IMG/VR virus record: IMGVR_UViG_3300027800_000031
Location: 1-36,771 of that record
Strand: one strand, 5' to 3'
Length of the DNA: 36,771 nt
Source: a virus
The first letter of the stretch is position 1, and every line of letters begins with the position of its first letter. Of the stretch, positions 28,250 to 36,467 are shown in pieces. Under the pieces are notes generated by a model. It did no database searches and was not told the origin of the DNA. It saw only the letters and a program-made list of their open reading frames with translations. Both the position numbers and the translations under genes were made by a program.

Positions 28250-28486
28250 ATGCGGACAAGCTCGGAAATACAGGCCGATTTAACCGAAGCGCGAACGGCG
28301 CTCCGGTCCGCTTTGTCCGCGCAATCATACTCCCTTGACACCGGCCAGGGTAAACAAACCGTAAGCCGGGCTAATCTATCCGAAATAAAAAATTATATTC
28401 ACGACCTCGAGATCGAGCTCGATCAGTCGACGGCCTCGGAAAACGGTTGCGGAGGGCTCGTCGCTGGCGAGTTACGTCGTCGCTAA
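28250..28486 (+). CDS. gpW-like head-to-tail joining protein
   Basis: This 78-residue protein fits the gpW family (lambda gpW is 68 residues) in length, position directly before the portal, and sequence style (EIQADLTEARTALRSALSAQ, SEIKNYIHDLEIELDQ). gpW closes the DNA-filled head and connects to the tail. GGGGG precedes ATG 28250. An in-frame ATG at 28178 lies inside the promoter, so it is not used. The stop overlaps the portal ATG (TAATG). Confidence 0.8.
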   Translation: MRTSSEIQADLTEARTALRSALSAQSYSLDTGQGKQTVSRANLSEIKNYIHDLEIELDQSTASENGCGGLVAGELRRR

Positions 28487-30099
28487 TGGCTGGCATATTT
28501 GACCGAGTAAAACTTGCCGCCGACGCCATAGCTGGCCGCGTTTCCGCCGTTGCGCGTTGGGACTATCGTTCCGGAACGAAGTCCGGCTACATGATGGACG
28601 GATCGAAATTCCGCGGAGGGATGCTTTATCCGTCCGCGTTCGATTTCGATCATAACGCTTTACGAGATCGGAGTCGTGTCACATATTGGGAGACGTCGCA
28701 GGCCGCAGGGATTTTGAATAGTCTCGTCGATTCTGTCGTCGGGACAGGGCTTTCCGTCGAATGCTCTCCGCTCTGGTCGCTTATTGGCGACCATGGTCTC
28801 GACGAAAAAGCGCAGCACAAATTCGCGCGCGATATTGAAACACGATTTGATTTATATATGCGATCGCATGAACTCGACGCGACAGGCCGTCTCACGGGAT
28901 ACGAATTCCAGGGGTTCGAACAGCTAAATCGTTTTCGTGATGGCGAGATCGTCGCGATCCTTCGCTACTCCGGCGACGCGAAAAGAATGTCGCCGCTATC
29001 CGTGCAGTTTATTCTCCCGGAGCAGGTCGTCGATCCGGCCGACGCCTCCGTACTCGCCGCGGTCAAGGCGCGCGGGAATCGAGTTATTAATGGGATCGAA
29101 GTCGACGACGTCGGAAAAGAGATCGCGTTCCATATCGCCGATATCGACGATCGCGGGAATATCGTCCCGACACGGACGACGCGCGTCCCGGTCTCCGGAC
29201 CTTCTGGCCGTCGGTTCGTTCTCCATCCAATAATCGCCGACACGCTCGGCGCCGTTCGCGGGACTCCTCTCCTCGGGTCTGTCGTTCATGAACTCCAAAA
29301 AATTACCGACGGAACCGTCGCCGAACTCGAGGCAATGGTTCTGAACGCGACACTCGCCGTTTGGATCGAGCCAGGACAGGAACACGACTCGTCAAATGCG
29401 CTCACCGGAATAAAAAAACGCGGAACGACAGAAGCAGGAGCGCCGGCATATGACGACAAAACCGGAGCCGTGACGTTCGACCGGCCGGGCGTTATAATTC
29501 AAACGCTCAAGCGTGGTGAAAAAGTAAATTCGTTCGATTCTAAACGGCCGAACATAAATTTCCCAGAATTTGTTCGCCAGATTCTAACGCCGGTCGCAGC
29601 GTCGAAAGGCTGCCCGATCGAAGTACTCGAGAAAAAATTCGGGCAGAACTACAGCGCGAGCCGCGCGACGTTGCTTCTTTATTGGAATACCGTAAACCGC
29701 TGGCGCGAGGCCAATGCGTCGCAATTTACCGGCCAGATATTCGAAACATGGTTTGCGGAGGAAGTCACTGCCGGTCGCATCGCTGCGACTAATTTCGATA
29801 CCACTCCGTTAATTCGTGCAGCATGGTTGAACTATAACCTCGTCGGCGATAAAATGCCGTCGATCAATCCGCTCGACGAGGCTCGGGCCGACGCTGAACG
29901 TATCGCGCAGGGCGCGAAAACGCGCGAGCGTAACGCGATGGAATATAACGCGACCGACTTCTCGGATAATGTAAAACGCCTAAAAATCGAGAACGATTCC
30001 CTCGCCGACGCGCAGGAAAAAATTATGAAATTACAAAACGGGCAAACTGCGCCAGAGACCGCGGACCCGGAAAAAACAAAAAACGAGGAAAATAAATGA
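28486..30099 (+). CDS. Portal protein, lambda gpB family
   Basis: This 537-residue protein matches the lambda portal family: N-terminal GYMMDGSKFRGGM, ALRDRSRVTYWETSQAAGIL, and the region VSGPSGRRFVLHPIIADT; later SPLSVQFILPEQVVDPADAS and GCPIEVLEKKFGQNYSASRA are strongly typical ('YSs.R' motif). The ring of 12 forms the DNA gateway. The start ATG 28486 overlaps the gpW stop. The frame is open to 28447, inside gpW, and that extension is not favoured. Confidence 0.92.
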   Translation: MAGIFDRVKLAADAIAGRVSAVARWDYRSGTKSGYMMDGSKFRGGMLYPSAFDFDHNALRDRSRVTYWETSQAAGILNSLVDSVVGTGLSVECSPLWSLIGDHGLDEKAQHKFARDIETRFDLYMRSHELDATGRLTGYEFQGFEQLNRFRDGEIVAILRYSGDAKRMSPLSVQFILPEQVVDPADASVLAAVKARGNRVINGIEVDDVGKEIAFHIADIDDRGNIVPTRTTRVPVSGPSGRRFVLHPIIADTLGAVRGTPLLGSVVHELQKITDGTVAELEAMVLNATLAVWIEPGQEHDSSNALTGIKKRGTTEAGAPAYDDKTGAVTFDRPGVIIQTLKRGEKVNSFDSKRPNINFPEFVRQILTPVAASKGCPIEVLEKKFGQNYSASRATLLLYWNTVNRWREANASQFTGQIFETWFAEEVTAGRIAATNFDTTPLIRAAWLNYNLVGDKMPSINPLDEARADAERIAQGAKTRERNAMEYNATDFSDNVKRLKIENDSLADAQEKIMKLQNGQTAPETADPEKTKNEENK

Positions 30100-30371
30100 C
30101 GATCGAAGTCGGAATTCTGGTCGCGGTTGTTGGGGTGGTCGTATCGGTCGCGGCGTTTTTTATCGCACGACTCAAGGACGCCGAGGAGCGCGGGGCGCTG
30201 AAACAGCGCGTCGCAGATTTGGAAAAACGGGCTGACGCGACCGACGCGAAATTTGACGTCGTATTAAAAAAACTTGACGAGATCGCCGCTAAACTCGGAA
30301 CGCTCGTAACGGAGCATCGAATTCGCGGGGACGGTCGTTCATGTTTTGAACATGAAGGAATCGAAGGATAA
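30096..30371 (+). CDS. Small membrane-anchored coiled-coil protein
   Basis: This 91-residue protein has an N-terminal transmembrane helix (about residues 4-24, VGILVAVVGVVVSVAAFFIA) followed by a coiled coil (KDAEERGALKQRVADLEKRA, FDVVLKKLDEIAAKLG). That is the layout of XhlA-like hemolysin/holin-accessory proteins and of some head-vertex proteins. It overlaps the portal gene by ATGA. Function unknown, with lysis accessory one possibility. Confidence 0.65.
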   Translation: MTIEVGILVAVVGVVVSVAAFFIARLKDAEERGALKQRVADLEKRADATDAKFDVVLKKLDEIAAKLGTLVTEHRIRGDGRSCFEHEGIEG

Positions 30372-30382
30372 TCGGAGGCATT

Positions 30383-30793
30383 ATGACAGATTTTAGGACC
30401 GAAAAAAACGAGAACGTCGAGGCGCTAGTCGACAAGGTCTCGGAGTCCGCAGTCTCGACTCCCGAAGAAAATCACCGCATCAATGCGGGTAAACAATATT
30501 ATGCACTTTATAGGGCTCGAGGAAGCGCCACGACACGATCGGAGCTCATAAAAACCGGTCCGAAGTTCTTACACTTGGCAATAGTACTATCGTCCGGGCT
30601 CGCAACGGAGGCGGAAATTTATGAAGGCGCGACCGTTACGGACAACGGAACCGCGCTCGACAGGCGGAACTATAATCGCAATTTTGGCGATAATGACACC
30701 GGGGCGTTATTTTTTACAGGGCCGGCGTTTTCTGGCGGATTGTCAATCCGTCCGAACCAGTCAGGATTCGGGAGCAATCCCGGCGGGGCGTAG
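30383..30793 (+). CDS. Head-region protein of unknown function, ending at an in-frame amber codon
   Basis: This 136-residue protein ends at TAG 30791-30793, but the same frame carries on with clear coding character to TGA 30923-30925, whose ATGA overlaps the next gene. The original gene was therefore probably 30383-30925 (180 residues plus the amber position). The sequence is beta-rich and polar (ALYRARGSATTRSELIKTGP, SLAIVLSSGLATEA-like strand, GGLSIRPNQSGFGS). Similar proteins lie beside portal genes in other phages. The product could be a truncated or read-through form. Confidence 0.65.
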   Translation: MTDFRTEKNENVEALVDKVSESAVSTPEENHRINAGKQYYALYRARGSATTRSELIKTGPKFLHLAIVLSSGLATEAEIYEGATVTDNGTALDRRNYNRNFGDNDTGALFFTGPAFSGGLSIRPNQSGFGSNPGGA

Positions 30794-30925
30794 TCGGGCG
30801 CATCGCATGGATCGGCCGAGTATATTTTAAGGCCGAATACGAACTATATTTTTACACAAAAACCGGACGCATTAACCGACACGGTTTTACTCTTTGATTT
30901 TTATGAAACGGAGGTATCGGAATGA
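30794..30925 (+). other. In-frame continuation after the amber codon
   Basis: After TAG 30791-30793 the frame reads SGASHGSAEYILRPNTNYIF and ends ETEVSE at TGA 30923-30925, 43 sense codons later. Its codon use matches the upstream part, and it has no start codon or ribosome site of its own. It is either a C-terminal extension made by read-through, or the tail of a gene broken by one stop. Confidence 0.6.
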
Positions 30926-31203
30926 ACATCGACTGGCAGGTCGTCCTCTCCGCAGCGTTCGCCGCGATTGGAGTACTCGAGTATATAAAAGGATTTTTTA
31001 AGGAAGCTCCGGCGAATGTATGGCGCATTTTACAGCCGGTTTTATGCGTCGCGTTTGCGGCGACCGCGTCGCTCTTACCGTCATGGGTCATGGTCGGGAT
31101 TCTCGCGCTATCGCTTTCTCAAGTCGGATACCAGACAATCATCGACACCGTGAAAAATCTGATCGCGTCTCGCGGACAGAAAAACGCGGAGGAAGGAAAG
31201 TGA
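30922..31203 (+). CDS. Holin-like small membrane protein
   Basis: This 93-residue protein has two or three hydrophobic helices (VVLSAAFAAIGVLEYIKG, ILQPVLCVAFAATASLLP, VMVGILALSLSQVGYQTI) and a charged tail (SRGQKNAEEGK), typical of phage holins. Holins set the time of lysis. It starts by ATGA overlap and its stop overlaps the protease start (GTGA). The head location is unusual but known in other phages. A non-lysis membrane role is possible. Confidence 0.6.
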   Translation: MNIDWQVVLSAAFAAIGVLEYIKGFFKEAPANVWRILQPVLCVAFAATASLLPSWVMVGILALSLSQVGYQTIIDTVKNLIASRGQKNAEEGK

Positions 31204-32294
31204 AAACGATCAGCATCGATGGCGTTATCGGTTGGGACGTATTCGCCGCAGATATCCGCGCGCAGATCAGGGACGCCGCTGGCGACGACTTGACGATCGA
31301 GCTCAATTCACCTGGCGGATCAGTGACGGAAGGGATCGCAATTTTTAACGCGATAAAAAACGCATCGGGTAAAAAAACCGCGAGACTCGTCGGGCTTGCC
31401 GCATCGATGGGGTCATATATCCCGCTTGCCTGCGACGAGGTCGTCGCCGAGAAAAACGCGGTTTATATGATTCATAACGTACAAATGATTGCGGTCGGCG
31501 ATCATAACGCTTTACGAAAATCGGCCGACGTTGGCGAAGGTCTGACGAAGATTCTCGCCTCCGCATATGTCGCCAAAACGGGTAAAACGGCCGAGGAAAT
31601 TCGCGCGCTCATGGACGGAGACAAGGGCGCCGACGGTTCATATTTTTACGGCGACGAGATAAAGGAGGCGGGATTCGCTGACTCTGTCGACGGAGAAAAA
31701 TCGGGAGATGACAAGGCGACCGCAGTCATCAAGACTCGGGCCGCCGTTGCTCTAGCCGACGACCTTATAAAAAGGTTGTCAACAGAAAAAGATATCGATA
31801 ACGCCGCCGCAATGGTCGCAGAGTTCGCTCCGCGTTCCGTTGCGCAGCATAACGAGAAAAACGCCGGCGTTGCCGGCGCGCAGGCCGCAGGGCCAAAAGA
31901 AAAAGAGGGGGTCAAAAAAATGACTACCGAAAACGTAAAAGCCGAAGCGCCGGAAGTGGCCGAAGCTCTGCGGAACGAAGGCGTTCAGGTTGAACGCCGG
32001 CGCGTCGCGGGCCTTACCGCCTGGAAGGGGATCAGCGCCGAGGCTGACAAGATCGTCGAGGAGACGGTCGCAAACGGGAAAACCTACGAGGACGTAGCAT
32101 CGCAGCTCGCCGCCGCCGCCGCGAAGGGAAAGTCCGCGGAGCCCGCAGGGGGCGACAATCCTCCCGCGGTTCCGTCCGCAAATGCGCAAACCGCATCGGG
32201 GGCGACCGGGCTCGACGAGCTCGATCGCGAGGCCATGGCTATCTACGGGACCGCTCCCGCTGATTATCAGAAATTCAAGAAGGAGGCCGTCTAA
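31200..32294 (+). CDS. ClpP-like prohead protease with fused scaffold (lambda gpC / Mu gpI type)
   Basis: This 364-residue protein starts at GTG 31200, overlapping the holin-like stop, with GGAAGGA upstream. The ClpP fold shows LNSPGGSVTEGIAIFNAI (36-53), the nucleophile Ser69 in GLAASMGS, His92 in MIHNVQ, and the C-terminal part of the protease domain (ILASAYVAKTGKTAEEIRAL). Residues 241-364 form a scaffold-like, Glu/Ala-rich tail. Proteases of this type mature the capsid by degrading the scaffold. The next gene starts by TAATG overlap. Confidence 0.88.
   Translation: MKTISIDGVIGWDVFAADIRAQIRDAAGDDLTIELNSPGGSVTEGIAIFNAIKNASGKKTARLVGLAASMGSYIPLACDEVVAEKNAVYMIHNVQMIAVGDHNALRKSADVGEGLTKILASAYVAKTGKTAEEIRALMDGDKGADGSYFYGDEIKEAGFADSVDGEKSGDDKATAVIKTRAAVALADDLIKRLSTEKDIDNAAAMVAEFAPRSVAQHNEKNAGVAGAQAAGPKEKEGVKKMTTENVKAEAPEVAEALRNEGVQVERRRVAGLTAWKGISAEADKIVEETVANGKTYEDVASQLAAAAAKGKSAEPAGGDNPPAVPSANAQTASGATGLDELDREAMAIYGTAPADYQKFKKEAV
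31920..32294 (+). CDS. Internal scaffold protein (nested start in protease gene)
   Basis: ATG 31920 is in frame with the protease gene, and AGAGGGGG (31904-31911) lies 8 bases upstream, a much better ribosome site than expected by chance in coding sequence. Translation from it gives a 124-residue protein, helical and rich in Glu/Ala/Lys (PEVAEALRNEGVQVERRRVA, VASQLAAAAAKGKSAEPAGG). This is the same arrangement as lambda C/Nu3 and Mu I/Z. It serves as the assembly scaffold and would be degraded by the protease. The role is inferred from that arrangement. Confidence 0.72.
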   Translation: MTTENVKAEAPEVAEALRNEGVQVERRRVAGLTAWKGISAEADKIVEETVANGKTYEDVASQLAAAAAKGKSAEPAGGDNPPAVPSANAQTASGATGLDELDREAMAIYGTAPADYQKFKKEAV

Positions 32295-32725
32295 TGGCAG
32301 CATTAACCGCTCCGCGCGTTCTCGAGTTCGTCGGGAACCAGGACGAAATTTCGCCGAAGGTTGCCGCGTCCGACACTTATTACAAGGGAATGCTCCTTTG
32401 TTATGACGCGAACGGATTCGCCGCCGAACCGACCGACGCCGCCGCCTTAATTCCTGCGGGAATTGTTTCCGGCGTATTCGAAGGCGGGGAACGCGACGAC
32501 GCTCTCGCCGTCGGAACTACCGCAGCCCGCGCAGTCCTCAAGCGTGGAAAAGTTTGGCTCCCGTTCACGGGCGCCGCGCAGTCGAATGTGGGCGAGATTT
32601 TTTACATCGCCGACGATCAGACCCTAACGCAGACCGCCGGATCGAAAACCGTCGGCCTGGTCGCTCTCGATTTCAAGGCCGGATACCTGCTCTTTGACCT
32701 CCGGACCTATGATCGCATCGCGTAA
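32294..32725 (+). CDS. Capsid decoration (cement) protein, DUF2190-like
   Basis: This 143-residue protein lies between the protease/scaffold gene and the major capsid gene, the usual place of decoration proteins. The sequence (YKGMLLCYDANGFAAEPTDA, RGKVWLPFTGAAQSNVGEIF, KTVGLVALDFKAGYLLFDLR) fits the DUF2190 style of small beta-barrel cement proteins that stabilise the expanded capsid. The start overlaps the protease stop (TAATG) with AAGGAGG. Family assignment from memory, without a search. Confidence 0.7.
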   Translation: MAALTAPRVLEFVGNQDEISPKVAASDTYYKGMLLCYDANGFAAEPTDAAALIPAGIVSGVFEGGERDDALAVGTTAARAVLKRGKVWLPFTGAAQSNVGEIFYIADDQTLTQTAGSKTVGLVALDFKAGYLLFDLRTYDRIA

Positions 32726-32741
32726 AAGGAGACCATAGAAA

Positions 32742-33647
32742 ATGGCACTTAATCCCGTAGTAATCGAACGCGGCCTCCGGGTCGAGTTCGCGCGTCAAAT
32801 GGCAGCTTTCCAGGCTGCGCGCGAGATCAATCCCGGCCTTATGGGAGCCGCGACTGTCATCCAGTCGAATGGCGCATATGAAAAAATGGGCTGGCTCGGC
32901 GCTATGCCGCAGGTAAAGGAGTGGCTCGGGGAGCTGTCCGCGAAGGAGCTCAACGATTACGACTATACCATCAAAAACAAAGACTGGGCCGCGGCCGTTC
33001 CTGTAAACCAGAACGACCTCGACGACGACCAGACCGGAACGATCGCGATGATCCCGGAGTTTTTGGTTAATCGCGTGATGGCGCATCCGGAAAAACTCAT
33101 GATCGAGCTGCTAACAGGCGGAACCACCGGCCTCGCATATGATGGCGTTGCGTTTTTCTCGGACGCCTCGGGCGTTCGCGTAAATGATAACCTGCTCGGC
33201 GGAACCGGAACGACTCTCGCGCAGATCGAGGCCGACCTGAACGCCGCGCTCGTCGCGATGGCGAAGTTCGTCGACGACCAGGGCGAAGTTATGAACGTCA
33301 AGGGAAACATGATCGTTTGTCCGAAGGCGCTCGAAAATAAGTTTAACCGCTTGGTGAATTCCGACTCCGATCCGACCTCCTCCGCACAGGGGACGTTCAA
33401 TCCCTACGCCGGAAAATTCACGGTCTTCGGAGACGCTCGTCTCGACGCGACCGACGCAAACGACTGGTATCTCCTTGGGGCTGGCGAAGTCGTGAAACCG
33501 TTCGTTTTCTCCATGAGACAGGCCGGAAAGCCTCGGTTCTTTCAGCCCGGAAACGGAGTGACAAAACAGTGGCTGGCCTCGGCTGACTACCGCGGAAACG
33601 CTGGCTATGGGCTCCCGCAGCTCGCAGTCAAGACCGTCAACAGCTAA
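32742..33647 (+). CDS. Major capsid protein, Mu gpT-like
   Basis: This 301-residue protein closely follows Mu gpT (about 305 residues) in length and sequence: MPQVKEWLGELSAKELNDYD, NKDWAAAVPVNQNDLDDDQT, VNRVMAHPEKLMIELLTGG, ALENKFNRLVNSDSDP and VKPFVFSMRQAGKPRFFQPG are all characteristic. It forms the icosahedral shell with the HK97 fold. It has a strong ribosome site (AAAGGAGA), and a terminator follows at 33652. Unlike lambda-type phages, this capsid sits with a lambda-type motor. Confidence 0.93.
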   Translation: MALNPVVIERGLRVEFARQMAAFQAAREINPGLMGAATVIQSNGAYEKMGWLGAMPQVKEWLGELSAKELNDYDYTIKNKDWAAAVPVNQNDLDDDQTGTIAMIPEFLVNRVMAHPEKLMIELLTGGTTGLAYDGVAFFSDASGVRVNDNLLGGTGTTLAQIEADLNAALVAMAKFVDDQGEVMNVKGNMIVCPKALENKFNRLVNSDSDPTSSAQGTFNPYAGKFTVFGDARLDATDANDWYLLGAGEVVKPFVFSMRQAGKPRFFQPGNGVTKQWLASADYRGNAGYGLPQLAVKTVNS

Positions 33648-33651
33648 ACCG

Positions 33652-33683
33652 ACGGCGGGGTCGATAACGGTCCCGCCGTTTTT
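33652..33683 (+). terminator. Rho-independent terminator after the capsid gene
   Basis: ACGGCGGG (33652-33659) pairs with CCCGCCGT (33672-33679), then TTTT C follows. It lies 5 bases after the capsid stop and would help keep capsid transcripts more abundant than those of the connector genes. Confidence 0.8.
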
Positions 33684-33700
33684 CAAAAGGAGAAACGACC

Positions 33701-33856
33701 ATGAGTAAGAAAATCAAGTATACGAACGGATTTGTCGGCGTCGCGAACGACACGGTCGCCGCGATTCTCGAGAAAAAGTGCGCCGCGAAGATTCTCGGCG
33801 ACTCTGCTCCGAAGGGCGACGACAAGAAGTCCGACGACAAGAAGGGCGACAAGTAA
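33701..33856 (+). CDS. Small Lys/Asp-rich protein of unknown function (51 residues)
   Basis: ATG 33701 has AAAGGAGA 10 bases upstream. The product (MSKKIKYTNGFVGVANDTVA, then ILEKKCAAKILGDSAP) ends in a repetitive charged tail of Lys, Asp and Gly. In Mu-like phages one or two small genes of this kind follow the capsid gene. The stop is followed directly by ATG of the next gene. Confidence 0.65.
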   Translation: MSKKIKYTNGFVGVANDTVAAILEKKCAAKILGDSAPKGDDKKSDDKKGDK

Positions 33857-34015
33857 ATGGCCGAGATCGTAGCTCCTGGACGCGAGGTCAGTATAAACGG
33901 CCGCCGATATCGCGCCGGCGACAAGCTGCCCGACGTTAAAAAAGACGTTCGCGAACAGCTCGAAAAGTCGAAGGCGATTCTCGGCGACGAAAAAAAGCAG
34001 GAGCCGAAAAAATGA
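33857..34015 (+). CDS. Small charged protein of unknown function (52 residues)
   Basis: This basic protein (MAEIVAPGREVSINGRRYRA, GDKLPDVKKDVREQLEKSKA) starts directly after the previous stop and ends by ATGA overlap with the next gene. It has a head-tail-connector look by position (Mu gp35 slot), and is rich in Lys. Function unknown. Confidence 0.65.
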   Translation: MAEIVAPGREVSINGRRYRAGDKLPDVKKDVREQLEKSKAILGDEKKQEPKK

Positions 34016-34371
34016 ACCTGCGAATACTGGCCGAAGCGGATAACGCGATCATTCTCGAGGACGATATAAACGGGTTCGCCGTATCGATTAAATTAACCGA
34101 CACGGAAACACCTGCGCACGTTTACGAGGTAAAAGGCCAGTATTCTCGAGTCGGGGTCGACATTGATCCGGGAACGGGCTTGCTTATCCCGGGAGATAAA
34201 TCGGCCGTGACGGTTCGGCTTTCAAGGTTTTCTCTTGCAAACTTACCCGACGAGGACTGGACGGTCGAAACGACCGACGTCAACGGCGGGACGTTCAAGG
34301 GAAAGGCGACCTATGTCATGCTCGACCGGACCGCAGGGCGCGCGACTATTTTATTTAAGAGGGCGAACTAA
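34012..34371 (+). CDS. Head-tail connector protein (Mu gp36 position), tentative
   Basis: This 119-residue beta-rich protein (MNLRILAEADNAIILEDDIN, VYEVKGQYSRVGVDIDPGTG, SLANLPDEDWTVETTD) lies between the capsid and the tail terminator. Contractile-tail phages have an adaptor or stopper here. I do not recognise its family directly. The start overlaps the previous stop (ATGA), the stop overlaps the next start (TAATG). Confidence 0.6.
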   Translation: MNLRILAEADNAIILEDDINGFAVSIKLTDTETPAHVYEVKGQYSRVGVDIDPGTGLLIPGDKSAVTVRLSRFSLANLPDEDWTVETTDVNGGTFKGKATYVMLDRTAGRATILFKRAN

Positions 34372-34964
34372 TGGCAACGATCCCGCGAAGCACCGACGAT
34401 ATACTACTCGACAATATGGTCGCGGAGCTCGCCGAGTTCGCCGCCGAACAGGTCGCAGGGGCATCCGAAGGCGAGACCGTGGGATTCTCCGTCGAGCGCG
34501 ATCGAATTCGGCCGCCGTCGAAAAAGAAAATTCCACTAGTCAATGTATGGCTTGCGAGTATCGAACCACAGCGAACAGGGGCGAGCGCGAAAACAAACGC
34601 GAGCGTAATCGCGCGGATCAATGTTGATTGCTACGCGCGAGGAATGGACGATTCGACCGACGACGAGGACGATGCAGCGATGGCAAGGCTTTACTATCTA
34701 AAGGAACAAGTAAAGCATGGACTATTTCGGCTCAAGTTCGCCGACTGCGGGCTCACAGCCGGGACCGTATCGCGCAAGGGATGGCCGTCGTGGGCTCTTT
34801 TCCAGAGTGAAATAAAACTCCCGGAGATCGCCGTCGTCGCTGGTCGCTGGTCGCTCGAGGTAGAATTCGAATGGAAGCCGGAGGACATAACCGGAACGGC
34901 CTTGGACAGCTTCTCCGTCAACGCGGGACGCTGGGCAGCTTTATACAATTACGGAGGGGACTAA
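34371..34964 (+). CDS. Tail terminator / DUF1834-like protein (Mu gp37 position)
   Basis: This 197-residue protein sits immediately before the sheath gene, as Mu gp37 does. The sequence begins with a helix (DDILLDNMVAELAEFAAEQV), then beta strands (KIPLVNVWLASIEPQRTGAS, NASVIARINVDCYARGM), in keeping with tail terminators, which cap the tube and sheath. It starts by TAATG overlap. Function inferred from position. Confidence 0.62.
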   Translation: MATIPRSTDDILLDNMVAELAEFAAEQVAGASEGETVGFSVERDRIRPPSKKKIPLVNVWLASIEPQRTGASAKTNASVIARINVDCYARGMDDSTDDEDDAAMARLYYLKEQVKHGLFRLKFADCGLTAGTVSRKGWPSWALFQSEIKLPEIAVVAGRWSLEVEFEWKPEDITGTALDSFSVNAGRWAALYNYGGD

Positions 34965-36455
34965 ATGGACAATATTGCATTTTCTGCCGTACCTGCCGGC
35001 GCGATCGCGTCGGGGGTTTTTATTGAACAGGAGTATAAACGGAACGGGACTCCCGGTCCGATCCCGCAACGGATCGCGCTCCTCGGACAGCACAACAGTG
35101 ACAAAACGCTTACGGAGAACGTCGCGCTCGCCGTAACATCCGCCGACGAGGTCGCGCAGTATGCCGGGCGCGGTTCAATGCTGCATCTTTTGGCGAGGAA
35201 ACTGTTCTCGGCGATTGGCTCGGGTTCGGTTGCGGTCGATATGATACCGCTCGGATCAGGAACCGGAGCGGCAACCGGAACGATCACTATCGCCGGACCT
35301 GCGACGAGCTCGGGAACGATCGCGCTTTACGTCGCCGGAAAAGTCGTTCCTGTCGCAGTTACGAACGAACAAACTGCGGAAAATATCGCCACCGCGATAC
35401 GGAACGCGATAAACGCCGACCTCGACCTCCCGATCACCGCGACGGCGCTCGCCGGTGTCGTTACCGTAACACCGCGATGGGTAGGGCTTTCCGCGAACGG
35501 AATCACTATTCGCCAGGATATCCAGGCGGCCGACGCATCCGCGGAGCCCGCTGGCGTTACCGTGACGATAGTCGATATTGCCGGCGGATCGGCTGATCCG
35601 TCGATCGCGACCGCGCTCGAGAATTTCGGTGGAACCTGGTACACTTGGGTTGTTTGTCCATATAATGCGGATACGTCGCTCGACCTCCTCGAAACCGCTG
35701 GTGAGGCCCGGGTCGCTCCCGGAGTGAAACGGCCGTTCGCCGGAATCGTCGGATATAACGACACGCGCGCAAATTTCTTGACATGGCTCTCGGCGCGAAA
35801 TTCTCCCTGGACGACCTGCATTCCTGTTGAAGGCTCGCCGAACATGGCCGGCGAGATTGCAGCGTCCGCCGTTGGTTACTGCGCCGTTTCAGCCTCGGCG
35901 AATCCTGCGCGTCCGTTTAAGACGCTCCCGCTCGTCGGTATCGTATCCGGAGACTACGCGCCTTGGACGTATGCACAGCGCGACGCGGTCGAAGCGGCCG
36001 GCGGATCATCGACATATCTTGACGCATCGGGAGTTGTCAGGATTCACGACCTCGTTACGACATACACGACGAATCCTCTCGGGGCAGTCGACGAGGCATG
36101 GCGATTCACGGTCACGATAACAAATATACAGGCGAAGCTATACAGCCTCGACAATTTGTTTTCGACCGCTCCTTTCGATCGCGGAATCGTGGTCGATGAT
36201 AACGCCGTGACGTCGCTCGAGTATGCTATCAGCCCGAAGCGCGTGAAAGCGTTCATAATCAAACTGATCGACGATCAATGGATTCCGAACGCATGGTCGA
36301 AGAATCGGGATGATATTGTCGCGGGAATCATATGCGCGATCGATAGCACGAATCAGGGTCGGATCAATGTACTCGTCCCGGACGTTATCGCGGCCGGACT
36401 GCGCATCGTTGCCGTGAAATACCAGTGGTCGTTCAGCGCGACCGCTGCGGCCTAA
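34965..36455 (+). CDS. Tail sheath protein, Mu gpL-like
   Basis: This 496-residue protein (Mu gpL is 495) is a contractile-tail sheath subunit. Recognisable parts are FIEQEYKRNGTPGPIPQRIA, ALLGQHNSDKTLTENVALAV-like N-terminal beta domain, GGTWYTWVVCPYNADTSLD, SRNSPWTTCIPVEGSPNMA-type strand, and the C-terminal IFSDPNLFSTAPFDRGIVVDD-like handle (here LYSLDNLFSTAPFDRGIVVD). It contracts to drive the tube through the envelope. The gene starts directly after the previous stop. AAGGAGG for the tail tube lies over its stop. Confidence 0.92.
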   Translation: MDNIAFSAVPAGAIASGVFIEQEYKRNGTPGPIPQRIALLGQHNSDKTLTENVALAVTSADEVAQYAGRGSMLHLLARKLFSAIGSGSVAVDMIPLGSGTGAATGTITIAGPATSSGTIALYVAGKVVPVAVTNEQTAENIATAIRNAINADLDLPITATALAGVVTVTPRWVGLSANGITIRQDIQAADASAEPAGVTVTIVDIAGGSADPSIATALENFGGTWYTWVVCPYNADTSLDLLETAGEARVAPGVKRPFAGIVGYNDTRANFLTWLSARNSPWTTCIPVEGSPNMAGEIAASAVGYCAVSASANPARPFKTLPLVGIVSGDYAPWTYAQRDAVEAAGGSSTYLDASGVVRIHDLVTTYTTNPLGAVDEAWRFTVTITNIQAKLYSLDNLFSTAPFDRGIVVDDNAVTSLEYAISPKRVKAFIIKLIDDQWIPNAWSKNRDDIVAGIICAIDSTNQGRINVLVPDVIAAGLRIVAVKYQWSFSATAAA

Positions 36456-36467
36456 GGAGGGCAAAAA

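Noticed and set aside
30383-30925. Genome-wide reassignment of TAG to an amino acid
   Set aside because: Genes at 17888-18121 and 20050's upstream neighbour (ending 20042) end at TAG with no meaningful extension. One internal TAG is not enough.
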